Assembly (NCBI RefSeq): GCF_003710905.1
Contig: NZ_RHHV01000003.1
Coordinates: 186,001 to 250,000, forward strand
Reading direction: 5' to 3'
DNA: 64,000 nucleotides
Origin: Brevibacillus parabrevis
GTDB taxonomy: Bacteria; Bacillota; Bacilli; Brevibacillales; Brevibacillaceae
The position numbers and the translations under genes were made by a program. The notes under the pieces are model-generated. The model saw nothing but the letters and a program-made list of their open reading frames with translations, had not been told where the DNA came from and made no database searches. Positions 1 to 8,969 of the stretch are shown piece after piece. Position 1 is the stretch's first letter. Each line of letters begins with the position of its first letter.

Positions 1-257
1 GCCATTTCGGTGTCCGTCAAATCTTTCATGACGGGATCGCAAGCGGAGACATCCAGACTGTGGCGTTCGATTTCCGCCATCTCTTCTGCGGTGACCGAAT
101 CGAAGTCGCCGATTGACAAGCGTGGCGACAGGCCGTTGCGAACGAGAAACAGCGCGCCGCGATCCACGCCTACGAGCCAGTCGCCTTCGCGTATGTAACG
201 GATGGCCCAGTCACCCAGATTTCCGCCTGCGAAAAGTAGGATGCGTGTAGAGTTCAT
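1..257 (-). CDS. thiN: Thiamine pyrophosphokinase, N-terminal part (cut by window edge)
   Basis: Reading the minus strand from an ATG at 257 gives about 85 residues without a stop before the window ends. The fragment has the features of the ThiN family, which transfers pyrophosphate from ATP to thiamine in the cytoplasm: a start like NSTRILLFAGGN, then VDRGALFLVRNGLSP and the signature IGDFDS (about residues 45-52), followed by a DLTDTE-like stretch where catalytic and metal-binding acidic residues lie. A purine-rich AAAGGTGG sits about 12 bases upstream of the ATG. The ferredoxin gene ends 18 bases upstream in the same direction, so the two may be co-transcribed. Family assignment is fairly sure; full length and domain completeness cannot be judged. 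Confidence 0.85.
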   Translation of the reverse strand, partial: MNSTRILLFAGGNLGDWAIRYIREGDWLVGVDRGALFLVRNGLSPRLSIGDFDSVTAEEMAEIERHSLDVSACDPVMKDLTDTEM

Positions 258-275
258 GCAGTCAGTGGCCACCTT

Positions 276-719
276 TTACTCTGAAGTAGGAGAGCGAAAT
301 GCACTTTGACAAGCGAGCCGATAGCCTGCCGCGAGCTTTTTGTCCAGCTTCTCGTGTTCCTGCCGGGTCGGAGCGGTGAGCAAGTCGTTGCCTGATACGA
401 CCAGGACGCTGCATTTTCCGCAATACCCTTGCTGGCATTTGTATGAGAGCGATTGTCCCTGCGTCTGTGCGGCTTGCAGCAGCGTCTGACAGGGAGCTTG
501 CCCGATTGTGAATGTTCGAGAGTTTTGCTTGATCTGCACCTGCTTGTGTCGTGCTTTTGCCGTCGGGATTGGTCTGTTTTGCTTGTTTGGCTTGGCAAAA
601 ACCCGGCTGTCTGCTTGTTTGCCCAACTCAGGCAAGTTGGTGTGAACAGGAGTGTAGACAGGTTGCTGTACGGGAGAGCGTCCGGCGATCAAAGAACCGA
701 CAGTAAGCTGTTTGCGCAT
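276..719 (-). CDS. 2Fe-2S ferredoxin with N-terminal extension
   Basis: A 147-residue protein whose second half is a plant-type [2Fe-2S] ferredoxin fold: C-QQGY-C-GK-C (about residues 95-103) and a fourth cysteine some 30 residues later in RLACQSAF, the usual C-x4-C-x2-C-x(n)-C cluster ligands. It would shuttle single electrons in the cytoplasm; the partner is not evident. The first about 65 residues are Gln/Pro/Lys-rich, look disordered and match nothing I recognise. The start at 719 is chosen because GGGGAGG lies 5 bases before it; an in-frame upstream start (758) lacks such a site. A partial thiN gene follows 18 bases downstream. Confidence 0.8.
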   Translation of the reverse strand: MRKQLTVGSLIAGRSPVQQPVYTPVHTNLPELGKQADSRVFAKPNKQNRPIPTAKARHKQVQIKQNSRTFTIGQAPCQTLLQAAQTQGQSLSYKCQQGYCGKCSVLVVSGNDLLTAPTRQEHEKLDKKLAAGYRLACQSAFRSPTSE

Positions 720-748
720 AGGAACCTCCCCGGTAAGTGATTTTTTCC

Positions 749-778
749 ATCTTACCATGTGCGAAGCGGGAGTGACAA
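749..778 (-). promoter_or_regulatory. Putative sigma-A promoter of the ferredoxin gene
   Basis: On the minus strand TTGTCA, an 18-base spacer and TAAGAT lie about 30 bases upstream of the ferredoxin start. Spacing and boxes fit the vegetative consensus; no experimental support. Confidence 0.5.
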
Positions 779-806
779 AAAGAGATGTTGTGTCGCGTGT
801 AAAAGA

Positions 807-835
807 TTGAATTTTTAGTCATTTTCTATTAAAAT
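807..835 (+). promoter_or_regulatory. Putative sigma-A promoter of the GNAT gene
   Basis: TTGAAT (807-812), 17-base spacer, TAAAAT (830-835), about 33 bases before the acetyltransferase start. It diverges from the ferredoxin promoter. Confidence 0.6.
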
Positions 836-868
836 AATTTTATCGAAAAAATCATGGAAGGTGATGGC

Positions 869-1768
869 ATGATTACCATCAAGCGAATGAGCGACTGTAC
901 GTTTGCCGAGGTGACAAAAGCTTGGAACAGAGGTTTTGAAGGTTATTTCGTTTCGATTGTGATGACGGAAGAGATGCTGGTGCAGCGTTTGGGGAACGAA
1001 GGGTATGTCATGGGCTTGTCTGTCGTCGCGTTTGATGGAGAAGAGCCGATTGGCCTGGTGGCAAGCGGACTGAGAACGATCGGCGGGAAAAAAGTCGCCT
1101 GGAACGGCGGGACAGGCGTCGCTACCGAATATCGCCGTCAAGGAGTGGGGCGGCAGTTGATTGATGCGACGCTTGAGCTGTACAAGGAAGCTGGCGTGCA
1201 GGTGGCTACCTTGGAGGCGATGAGCCAAAACAGCAAGGCGATAGCCCTGTATGAGCAAAAAGGGTACGAGGTGGTTGACCGCCTCTTGTTCTGGCAACGA
1301 ATCGGCCCGCTGCCTGAGCATGCATTCGGTGGGTCGACCAAGCCAGAGTATCGGATCAGGCCGATTGTCACTCAGGAAGTGACTGCGCTGCCGTTCTACG
1401 ACGGAGATGTCGCCTGGCAAAATCAATGGCAAAGCTTGCGAGACGCACAGGCAGTAATGGTCGAAGACGGAGCGGGGCAGGCGGTCGGGTACGCCTTGTA
1501 CAAAAGCATGGTAAATGAAGCGGGACAAGTGAGCAACATCGTTTTGCGCCAATGTGTGGCTCAGCCGGGCCACAGCGATGCCCGCAACATTTTGAGCGCC
1601 GCTCTCGCCCGCGTGTACGCGCCATACGCATCGGACTGCAAGCGGTCGACCTTCAACTTGCGCGCCTCTGAAGGCTTGCTGCTGGAAATTTTGGAGTCGG
1701 CAGGCTTTGGGCCATCGGAAACCGAGCAGGTGTACATGGTCAAGCAGATGGAGACGGCGCAAGAATAA
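869..1768 (+). CDS. GNAT family N-acetyltransferase
   Basis: A 299-residue protein with the GNAT acetyl-CoA-binding fold in its first half: the pyrophosphate-binding motif A appears as RRQGVGRQLID (about residues 88-98), followed by the typical NSKAIALYEQKGYEVV motif B. GNAT enzymes move an acetyl group from acetyl-CoA to an amine; the substrate here is unknown. The C-terminal half (about 150 residues) looks like a second, degenerate GNAT-like domain. The start at 869 is preferred over 854 because GAAGGTG lies 5 bases before it. The gene stands alone between the divergent ferredoxin and the convergent glycosylase. Confidence 0.8.
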   Translation: MITIKRMSDCTFAEVTKAWNRGFEGYFVSIVMTEEMLVQRLGNEGYVMGLSVVAFDGEEPIGLVASGLRTIGGKKVAWNGGTGVATEYRRQGVGRQLIDATLELYKEAGVQVATLEAMSQNSKAIALYEQKGYEVVDRLLFWQRIGPLPEHAFGGSTKPEYRIRPIVTQEVTALPFYDGDVAWQNQWQSLRDAQAVMVEDGAGQAVGYALYKSMVNEAGQVSNIVLRQCVAQPGHSDARNILSAALARVYAPYASDCKRSTFNLRASEGLLLEILESAGFGPSETEQVYMVKQMETAQE

Positions 1769-1804
1769 CAACAGCTTGATCGGATTCCGCAATCGCTGAT
1801 TTGC

Positions 1805-2614
1805 TTATTGCTGGCAATGAGTGCAGAAAAAAACTTTTCGCGAGGATAGCTCGTCTTTTACGATTGGCTGTCCGCAACGCAGGCATGGCTCTCCGCCGCG
1901 ATCGTACACTTGGCAACGCTCGTCGAACCCGCCTGTCAACTCGTCGGTGCGATACAACGGCTGTTCCATGTAACCGCCAAAACGAATCGCTTCTGCAAGC
2001 ACTTCCTGCATGGAATGATAGAGAGTGGCTCGCTCTGGCGCAGTCAGTTCGGGGATGCGGCGCGTAGGCAGTATGCGCGCGTGAAAGCAAATTTCGTCGG
2101 AATAGCAGTTGCCGATGCCTGCGATCCAGTGTTGGTCGACCATGGCTGTTTTTAAAACTCCGCGCTTTTCTTCCAGCAGCTTTTCAAAGTGGGTCAGCGT
2201 GAACTCCGGGTTGAGCGGTTCTGGGCCGAGCGGGGCCAGCTTTTCGTCGATCTGATCGGGAGTGAGCAGGTGCAAGTAACCGAGCCGCAATCCGTGAAAA
2301 TACAGCACTCGTTCTCCCAAAAAGACAGTTACCTGGGCAGTCCGAGCGAGCTTGTCCTCGGCTGTACCCAAGTAGAGAAAACCGCCCAGCATCAGGTGAA
2401 GCAGCAGGACGTGGCCGCTTTGCAAGTGAAACAAGAGGTGCTTGCCGCGCCGCTCGATAAGCGTCAGGCGATTGTTTTGCAAAAGCTGTCCGAACTGTGC
2501 CGGGGGCAGATTGATGGTTTTTTCCCGCTGGACGGCTGTTGAGGTGATGACCGCACCGCAGATTTGCTCATGGAGCAGCCTGCGGTACGTTTCCATTTCA
2601 GGCAATTCCGGCAT
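1805..2614 (-). CDS. Fpg/Nei family DNA glycosylase
   Basis: A 269-residue DNA repair enzyme. The mature N-terminus PELPEME carries the catalytic Pro and Glu of formamidopyrimidine-DNA glycosylases; RRGKHLLF holds the conserved beta-clamp Lys; IGNCYSDEI is the helix-two-turn-helix; and the C-terminus has the zinc finger C-x2-C-x16-C-x2-C with the intervening Arg (SSRKVFFC). Such enzymes excise oxidised bases and nick the abasic site. The start at 2614 is fixed by the required Pro-2 and AAAGGAG just upstream; the longer frame to 2752 is not credible. The N-terminus PELPEMETYRR and its stand-alone setting (not beside polA) suggest a paralogue of canonical MutM, so I give no symbol. Confidence 0.88.
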   Translation of the reverse strand: MPELPEMETYRRLLHEQICGAVITSTAVQREKTINLPPAQFGQLLQNNRLTLIERRGKHLLFHLQSGHVLLLHLMLGGFLYLGTAEDKLARTAQVTVFLGERVLYFHGLRLGYLHLLTPDQIDEKLAPLGPEPLNPEFTLTHFEKLLEEKRGVLKTAMVDQHWIAGIGNCYSDEICFHARILPTRRIPELTAPERATLYHSMQEVLAEAIRFGGYMEQPLYRTDELTGGFDERCQVYDRGGEPCLRCGQPIVKDELSSRKVFFCTHCQQ

Positions 2615-2812
2615 GACGATTTCTCCTTTCTCTATAAAGCTGCATTCTATTATGATTTCCAGATCGGATAGCTGGCATGCCCAGCCCGTTGTTTTTATGG
2701 CGACGGGTCTTTTCGTATTGTTTTTGCACAAGATTACCAACGATATTGCCAAATCGGGTAATATAGTATAAGGGTAAGCCCCAAAGCAATATGGACGGAC
2801 AGGAGATTACAT

Positions 2813-3970
2813 ATGCAAAAAGTAGAATTGATCGCTACGGCGACTTTTGGATTGGAATCGGTAGTAGCTGAGGAAGTAAAAGCGCTCGGCTATGGCCCGG
2901 TTCAGGTAGAAAACGGGAAGGTGACGTTTTCCGCAGACATTTCTGCGATTCCCCGCACAAATTTGTGGTTACGAACCGCCGACCGGGTGCGTCTAAAAAT
3001 CGGGGAGTTCAAGGCGACTACATTTGACGAGCTGTTTGAACAAACAAAAGCTTTGCCATGGGCGGATTGGATCACGGAGGATGCAACGTTTCCCGTAGAA
3101 GGAAAGTCAGTCAAATCGACTTTGTTCAGTGTTCCCGACTGCCAGGCTATCGTGAAAAAAGCGGTCGTGGAAAGTCTGAAAAAGACGTACAAGTGCGAGT
3201 GGTTTGAGGAAAAAGGGCCGCTGTACAAAATCGAAGTGGCTCTGCTCAAAGACGTGGCGACGCTGACTATCGACACATCAGGCCCGGGTTTGCACAAGCG
3301 TGGCTATCGCGAATTGATCGGTACAGCCCCGTTGAAGGAAACGATGGCGGCGGCGATGATCATGCTGTCTCGCTGGAAGCCGGATCGCGTCTTCATGGAC
3401 CCGTTTTGCGGCTCAGGGACGATTCCGATCGAAGCAGCGCTCATCGGACAAAACATCGCGCCGGGAATGAACCGGGAATTTGTCTCGGAAGCGTGGCCGA
3501 TCATTCCGAAAACAGCCTGGAGAGAGGCGCGGGCTGAGACGCATGACTTGGCCAGATACGATCAGAAGCTGGAGATTATCGGCACCGACATGGACGATGA
3601 GATCTTGAAGGTGGCACGCCGCAATGCAGCAGAGGCGGGCGTGGATGAATCGATCCATTTTCAGCGCATGGATGTCCGCGATGTACGGACGAAGCGGAAA
3701 TACGGCTATCTGATTTGCAATCCGCCGTACGGGGAGCGCTTGGGAGAGTGGAAACAGGTCAGCAAGATGTACGGGGAAATGGGGAAAACTTTTGCCGCCA
3801 TGGATACATGGTCTTTTTACGTCATCACTTCCGATGAGCTGTTTGAGGAGCACTTCGGGCGCAAGGCGAGCAAAAAGCGCAAGCTCTACAACGGAAACAT
3901 CAAGGTGGACTACTATCAGTTCTTTGGCCCCAAGCCGCCGCGCCAGCCGATGATTTCCCCGACAGAGTAG
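2813..3970 (+). CDS. THUMP-domain class I methyltransferase (RlmL/YpsC-like)
   Basis: A 385-residue protein. Residues about 1-165 contain a ferredoxin-like part and a THUMP RNA-binding domain; the C-terminal half is a Rossmann methyltransferase with the SAM motif DPFCGSGTIPIEAAL (about 196-210), an acidic ribose-binding loop (IIGTDMDDEIL) and the N6/N2-methylation motif NPPYGERL (about 304-311). The family modifies guanosine in 23S rRNA (E. coli RlmL domain; B. subtilis YpsC). The RBS AGGAG lies shortly before the ATG. Substrate specificity is inferred from family membership. It is divergent from the glycosylase gene. Confidence 0.85.
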   Translation: MQKVELIATATFGLESVVAEEVKALGYGPVQVENGKVTFSADISAIPRTNLWLRTADRVRLKIGEFKATTFDELFEQTKALPWADWITEDATFPVEGKSVKSTLFSVPDCQAIVKKAVVESLKKTYKCEWFEEKGPLYKIEVALLKDVATLTIDTSGPGLHKRGYRELIGTAPLKETMAAAMIMLSRWKPDRVFMDPFCGSGTIPIEAALIGQNIAPGMNREFVSEAWPIIPKTAWREARAETHDLARYDQKLEIIGTDMDDEILKVARRNAAEAGVDESIHFQRMDVRDVRTKRKYGYLICNPPYGERLGEWKQVSKMYGEMGKTFAAMDTWSFYVITSDELFEEHFGRKASKKRKLYNGNIKVDYYQFFGPKPPRQPMISPTE

Positions 3971-4016
3971 ACAGAGCAAGCCGTGTAAAAGGGGCATATT
4001 GGAGGAGAACGTTGTA

Positions 4017-6719
4017 ATGAGAAAGAGAAAATTCGGGAGCAAAGTGCTCTCCGCCTGTTTGTTGCTGTCGACCTTGCTCGTGCAGGCTGTTCCGCCGCTG
4101 TATGCGAAAAGCGAGCCGGAGCAGGCGGCACAACCCGGGAAAACAGCGCAAGAAACTGTGGAATTTACCGATTTGGGCAACAGCTATGCGAAAAAAGCCG
4201 TCACGCGACTGGCAGGGCTGCAGCTGATCAACGGGCAGGGAGACGGGCGCTTTTATCCGCAAAATACGATGTCGCGCCAAGATATCGCCGTATTGCTGAC
4301 AAAAGTGGTGGGCCTTCAGCCAGCGGAGATGGAGCAGGCTGTTTTTGCCGACGTGCCAAAAGAAAGTCCGTATGCCTCATTTGTTTACGGACTCGCTGAC
4401 CTCGGCGTGATCAACGGCAGAAGCGATCAGACGCTTGGCGGAGCTGACCCGCTTACCCGGCAAGACCTGGCCGTAATTTTGGCGAGACTGATGAAGGTCA
4501 GCGGCCTCCCCAAAGCCGCGTCGCAAAATATCGTGTACAGCGACGCCGCCCAGATCGCCGACTACGCCAAGGCGGCAGTCGAGGAAGTAAGCAATCAACG
4601 CTGGATGCAAGGGGCACAAGGCAAGTTCAATCCTGCTGGCACTGTTACGCGTGCGGAGGCGGCAGTCATTGCGGAGCGCGTGCTCGATGCGCGCTATCAG
4701 CAGGCTGAGCAGGTTGATTTCACGGTGGGCAAGAGCCAACTGAGCTTGCTGGCGGGGACGAGCGAGCAGTTGGAGGTCAAGCAGGCAAAAGGAGACAAGC
4801 TGCCTTTTACTCCGATCTTTGCTTTTGACCGCCCTGAGCTGGGCACGGTACTGGCAGATGGAACATTCGTTGCCGGGCCGACTCCCGGAAAAGGGAATCT
4901 GACGGTAACAGTCGGCTATAAGACCGTAACCGTTCCGGTGGAAATCAAGGACGCAGGCAAGCCGCCTGTCACAACAGAAGAGCCGCCAAAAGGAACGGAG
5001 CCTGCGACTTCTGCGGCAGACAGCAACAGCGCGAAAACAGAAGAGGGCAAGGATGCAACAACCGATCCGAAAACATCTGCATCTACAGAGACGACATCGC
5101 CAGCGACTGGTGCCGATGCAGCACAGTCAACGGGAGAAGAGGAGGCAGCGGACAAGCCGGCTGAGCAGGACGACCTCGTCAATGTCGCTCCGGGCAGCTT
5201 CACATCTGTAGCTACTTTCGGAACGCCAGACTCGTATTTTCAGCAGGTGGAAAAGCAATATCCGGGGCCTGTAGGCGGATTGGTCGCCCCTTCCGAAGAG
5301 TGGACAGGGTACAATCGCCAGTTCGGACGCAAGGTGACGGTCGCGCTTCAGGAAGCAAAGCCGTTGGAACGCGTATCTTTGACATTCAAACAGCAAAAAA
5401 CATCTGGCATCTTGATGCCGGAATACATGGAAGTAGAAGTATCCCGTGACGGCAAAGCGTGGTCGTACGCCGGAAGGGCTGTCCACGATGTGCCTGCTGC
5501 GGAAACTCAGCTTGTCTTGCGCACGCTGTCCGTGAGCTTGCCTGATGTGAACGCGCGTTATGTCCGGGTATCGTTCCCGGTATCCGTGTTCGTTTTTGCC
5601 CGCCAACTGGAAGTATGGGCGAGTGGCGCAAGCGATTGGCAAGGGGGAGCGGTCCTGTTGCCACCGCCAAGCCCGGCAAAAGGAACAGGCGAACAAAACA
5701 CAAGACGCCGTGTAGAAAACATGCTGCTCGCTTATTCCGGGGGATACGGAGAGCTTGGAACGTGGACGAAGGAAGATTTTCTGCCAATGGTAGGCTATCG
5801 TACGGCTGACGGCTACATGCGTGACCAGATGTTCGACACGATCCTTTTCCTGCCGTATCAGGACATGCCTGTCACGAAAGACGGATGGCGCGGCTATATG
5901 AACGACCTGTTCGGCACAGGCAAGCAGCTCGACGCACTGAACCAGGCGATGCGGGAGTACAATCGCCTGCGCGGCACGCTGTACACGACGCCGACCCAGG
6001 AAAACGTCGTGCTCGCCCTGCCGTATCCGAACGCGAATCAAAAGGACTTTGGCAAAATCGCCGACAACAAGCCGTCGCTTTCGTTCAATCCTGCGGGCAT
6101 CGGGGAAGAACAGGCGTATTTGAACCGCAAAGCGGCGTTGGAGTGGTACTTCCAGGAGCTGCAAAAGCGCTGGAATAAGGAAGGCTACGCTTACTTGAAG
6201 CTGGAGGGCATCTACTGGTTCCACGAATTGATCGAGGATAGTGCTCCAAAAGAGCGCGCGCTTATTCGCGACATGGCGAGCATGGTTCACAACGAAGCTC
6301 TGCGCTTCTACTGGATTCCTTACTTCGGGGCGCCAGGCGTGGCAGAGTGGAAGTCGCTGGCTTTCGACTACGCATTTTTGCAGCCGAATTTCTACAGTGA
6401 CAAACCAGTGCCGCTCGACCGGATCGAAAGCGTGCTGGATGTGGTCAACAAGTATGGCATGGGCGTAGAGATCGAAGGGGATCGGAAAATGTACAACGAT
6501 CCGAAATTTTATCAGACCTACTACAACCAGCTCGTCGCTGCCCACAAGCTGGGGATGGACAAAAACAACATCCACGCCTATTACTACGGCTCCAAAACAT
6601 TGCTTGATTCCGTAAAAAGCACAGACCCAGTCAAGCGCGCCATCTATGATGACACGTACAAGTGGATGCGCGGACGTTTTGACCGGGAAGAGTATTTTGA
6701 AGCCAACGAGTTGCCATAG
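4017..6719 (+). CDS. SLH-domain, DUF4855 cell-wall protein
   Basis: A 900-residue exported protein. A Lys/Arg-rich N-terminus and hydrophobic core (about 1-32, ending near YAKS) form a signal peptide. Three S-layer-homology repeats follow (about 42-92, 105-157 and 168-222; FTDLGNSYA, FADVPKESPY and YSDAAQIADY), which bind pyruvylated secondary wall polymer. Then come an Ig-like stretch, a Thr/Glu/Ser-rich linker (about 315-390), and a large C-terminal DUF4855 region that begins with a discoidin-like part (GYNRQFGRKVTVAL) and ends with a TIM-barrel-like segment (YWFHELIED, GVEIEGD). DUF4855 resembles glycoside hydrolases but its activity is unknown to me. The start at 4017 has GGAGGAG upstream; 3999 does not. 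Confidence 0.85.
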   Translation: MRKRKFGSKVLSACLLLSTLLVQAVPPLYAKSEPEQAAQPGKTAQETVEFTDLGNSYAKKAVTRLAGLQLINGQGDGRFYPQNTMSRQDIAVLLTKVVGLQPAEMEQAVFADVPKESPYASFVYGLADLGVINGRSDQTLGGADPLTRQDLAVILARLMKVSGLPKAASQNIVYSDAAQIADYAKAAVEEVSNQRWMQGAQGKFNPAGTVTRAEAAVIAERVLDARYQQAEQVDFTVGKSQLSLLAGTSEQLEVKQAKGDKLPFTPIFAFDRPELGTVLADGTFVAGPTPGKGNLTVTVGYKTVTVPVEIKDAGKPPVTTEEPPKGTEPATSAADSNSAKTEEGKDATTDPKTSASTETTSPATGADAAQSTGEEEAADKPAEQDDLVNVAPGSFTSVATFGTPDSYFQQVEKQYPGPVGGLVAPSEEWTGYNRQFGRKVTVALQEAKPLERVSLTFKQQKTSGILMPEYMEVEVSRDGKAWSYAGRAVHDVPAAETQLVLRTLSVSLPDVNARYVRVSFPVSVFVFARQLEVWASGASDWQGGAVLLPPPSPAKGTGEQNTRRRVENMLLAYSGGYGELGTWTKEDFLPMVGYRTADGYMRDQMFDTILFLPYQDMPVTKDGWRGYMNDLFGTGKQLDALNQAMREYNRLRGTLYTTPTQENVVLALPYPNANQKDFGKIADNKPSLSFNPAGIGEEQAYLNRKAALEWYFQELQKRWNKEGYAYLKLEGIYWFHELIEDSAPKERALIRDMASMVHNEALRFYWIPYFGAPGVAEWKSLAFDYAFLQPNFYSDKPVPLDRIESVLDVVNKYGMGVEIEGDRKMYNDPKFYQTYYNQLVAAHKLGMDKNNIHAYYYGSKTLLDSVKSTDPVKRAIYDDTYKWMRGRFDREEYFEANELP

Positions 6720-6727
6720 CCGTCCAG

Positions 6728-6775
6728 AAAAAAAGAGTCTGTTTCCCTGCGAGAACGGGAGACAGACTCTTTTTC
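6728..6775. terminator. Bidirectional intrinsic terminator
   Basis: A long inverted repeat (AAAAAGAGTCTGTTTCCC, short loop, GGGAGACAGACTCTTTTT) lies between two convergent genes. A/T tracts flank both sides, so it can stop transcription in both directions. Confidence 0.85.
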
Positions 6776-6791
6776 CATAAGGCAAAGCTTG

Positions 6792-7442
6792 CTACACGAA
6801 AGAGGAAGGCAAAGTATGTACATTTTGCTGGTAGAGCGCAACCAGGTCGCGCAATAGCGGCTCTTTCATGGCATGCAGCCTCGGACACGGATGATAGTAG
6901 TCCTGGCCGTTGGAACAGCGTTTCCCAAAAGCAGGCACGCTGGCCGAGGCGATTTGCTTTTGCCACATGGCTTTTAGTGCGGAAAAATGAGGCCGCGATT
7001 TTCTTTGCAAGCAACCCCATCCGAGCATGATCCACGGCTGCTTTCGCAGTTCTTCTCTGGAAGCGAGCTGTGCTTCCAATGTAGTTTCGCCATTCTCCAC
7101 GAGCTGCTCGAAGCAGGCGATAGCGTCAGAAGCGGACGGGTTTTGCAAGGAAAACAAGTTGAATATATAAAATCTCCCTTCCAGCGGGCGGTTCTGGTAA
7201 ATCGCTTCCGTAAAGCGAACCAACTGCTGCATGGTCGGGTCGAGAGTGACCTGGCCCATGATGCTTCGGCCAGCGGCGGGCCTTGCCTGGAAAAGAGCCG
7301 CCGACCCCGGATTGAGCAACAGAGCACTGCCCAGCGAGCGGGTGACGGAGGCGGGCCCCCATTGAATATAAGTCGAAGTGCGGTAGTTTCGGCCGCGCTC
7401 TTCCCGGAAAGTGGCGAATGCCTTAGGCTTAGGCTGATTCAT
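6792..7442 (-). CDS. Protein resembling DUF1643
   Basis: A 216-residue cytoplasmic protein with no signal peptide. The layout TYIQWGP...SALLLNPGSA..., LDPTMQQLVRFTEAIYQ..., FYIFNLFSLQNP and later IMLGWGC follows the DUF1643 pattern (R/W..LNPS.A, DPT..R...FA, V.NLF..R). That family has no proven function that I know of. A GGAGGG site 7 bases before the ATG at 7442 supports the start. It ends against a shared terminator with the SLH-DUF4855 gene, and the MFS exporter gene lies upstream in the same direction with a 66-base gap, so a two-gene transcript is possible. Confidence 0.55.
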   Translation of the reverse strand: MNQPKPKAFATFREERGRNYRTSTYIQWGPASVTRSLGSALLLNPGSAALFQARPAAGRSIMGQVTLDPTMQQLVRFTEAIYQNRPLEGRFYIFNLFSLQNPSASDAIACFEQLVENGETTLEAQLASREELRKQPWIMLGWGCLQRKSRPHFSALKAMWQKQIASASVPAFGKRCSNGQDYYHPCPRLHAMKEPLLRDLVALYQQNVHTLPSSFV

Positions 7443-7508
7443 GCTTGCTCCCTCCTCGCAAAGCGTTTCTACTAATCACTATATGCGAGAGAGGGGCTTC
7501 TATTACGG

Positions 7509-8747
7509 CTAGTTCGTCTCTTTGGACGGGATCATGCGGAACAGGACGACGTACAAGTAGGCACTGACCAACGTAAACGCCAAGATCACGCTGAACACGC
7601 TGAGTGGCGAGAGCCATTGTGACAGTCCGATTGTAATCGGGGCAATAAAGCGCCCGATCGAAAATTGGAGCGAAGAAGCGCCCATGTACTGTCCGCGCGC
7701 GTCCTCCGGCGAATATTTGCTGATGAAGCTTTGTGCCACCGGGGTGCGGATCAGCTCTCCCAAGGTGAGCACGCCCATACAGACGAACAAGAGCCAAATG
7801 TTTGTTGTAAACGCCATGAAAAACATGCCGAAGCCGTACAGGATCGAGGAGACAACGAGACTGTTGCGGTCGCTCCAGTGTGCGAACCAGCGTGTGACTG
7901 GCAGTGTGAACAGGACGACGAGCAGACCGTTTAACCCCATCAGCCAGCCAAAAGCGCTCGTGCCGCCGACAGTCAGCTTCCAGTCTTTCCAGGCAAACAG
8001 CGTTTGGTCAAAGACGTGTTCTTTGATGTACAGCGCCATGTACATGTCGAGCTGCATAAAGGAGATGGCGACCAAAATCCCGGCACCGATGTACAGGGCA
8101 AAGACTTTATCCCGGAAAATGACCGCGTAGCTTTTGAATTGCTGGGCCAGCGAGAAGCGTTCCTTGGCTTTTTCCTGGCGAATGTGATCAGGCAGCGTCT
8201 CTTTGATCAGGAAAAAGATCGCGAGCCCGAACAGCAGCTCGATGACCGTACAGGCGAGCAGCAGCTCATGACGGTAATGCACGAAAAAGAAGGAGCCGAG
8301 GACAGGGCCGGCTACTACCCCGATGTTCATGGCTGTGTAAAAGGTGGCGAAGACAATTCGCCTGTTTTCTTCTGTCGTCAGGTCGGCAACCATGGCAGAG
8401 CTGGCAGGCCAGTAAAGCGCGCCTGCAATCCCGATGCCGATAAAAGCGATGTAGTCCACCCAAGGCGAAGGCGAGAAGGCAAACAGGGCAAACATCGACG
8501 TCGAGGCAAAGATGGAGAGCAGCATGGTAAATCGCCGCCCGACGCGGTCAGCCAAATAGCCGCCGAACAGATTGGACAGCATCCCGAGCAGCGGGGGCAC
8601 CATCAATAGCAGCCCGGCTACGTCTTTGCCGAATGTGTCACTGAAGTACAAAGCCATAAACGGAAAGTACATCCAGAAAAAAGTATGAGTGATCAGTTCG
8701 CCAAACAGGCGGACTTTCAAGTTCAAATCCCACGCACGCCATTGCAT
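7509..8747 (-). CDS. MFS multidrug-type exporter
   Basis: A 412-residue inner-membrane protein with about 12 hydrophobic segments. The loop after segment 2 carries GGYLADRVGRRFTM, the MFS signature motif A (G-x-x-x-D-R-x-G-R-R), and segment 5 has GPVLGSFFF, resembling the drug-antiporter motif. It resembles the MdtG/YttB-like group, which exports drugs using the proton gradient; the substrate cannot be told. The start at 8747 is chosen because GGAGG lies 10 bases before it and inside the longer frame that starts at 8780. An unusually long (over 400 bases) upstream leader with an intrinsic terminator suggests control by attenuation or a ligand-sensing RNA. Confidence 0.82.
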   Translation of the reverse strand: MQWRAWDLNLKVRLFGELITHTFFWMYFPFMALYFSDTFGKDVAGLLLMVPPLLGMLSNLFGGYLADRVGRRFTMLLSIFASTSMFALFAFSPSPWVDYIAFIGIGIAGALYWPASSAMVADLTTEENRRIVFATFYTAMNIGVVAGPVLGSFFFVHYRHELLLACTVIELLFGLAIFFLIKETLPDHIRQEKAKERFSLAQQFKSYAVIFRDKVFALYIGAGILVAISFMQLDMYMALYIKEHVFDQTLFAWKDWKLTVGGTSAFGWLMGLNGLLVVLFTLPVTRWFAHWSDRNSLVVSSILYGFGMFFMAFTTNIWLLFVCMGVLTLGELIRTPVAQSFISKYSPEDARGQYMGASSLQFSIGRFIAPITIGLSQWLSPLSVFSVILAFTLVSAYLYVVLFRMIPSKETN

Positions 8748-8917
8748 GACACAAATTCCTCCATTCATTGTTCCGTTCAAATTGCAGGCAGGTGCCGTGA
8801 CCGCGCTTTTTTTCCGAAAAAGAAAAGCGGCTGCTCTTTTTGGCTAAACCTCCCGATGCACGGCTTTTTCACGACTTGGCACACGCGTACGAACAGCGAG
8901 GGATAGGATGTTTTCCA

Positions 8918-8969
8918 CAACAAAAAGCGCAAACGGAGCCAGAGCCAGTGCTCTTTTCCGCTTGCGCTT
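8918..8969 (-). terminator. Intrinsic terminator inside the MFS leader
   Basis: On the minus strand a 13-bp stem (AAGCGCAAGCGGA with TCCGTTTGCGCTT, one G-U pair) encloses a second hairpin AGAGC-ACTG-GCTCT and is followed by TTTTTGTT. The mismatch is a G-U pair only on this strand, which indicates the minus direction. It lies about 170 bases before the MFS start codon. Confidence 0.7.

Noticed and set aside
5127..6785. Long minus-strand frame (552 codons) opposite the SLH-DUF4855 gene
   Set aside because: Shadow of the GC-rich coding strand; no start signal and it lies opposite clear SLH/DUF4855 domains.
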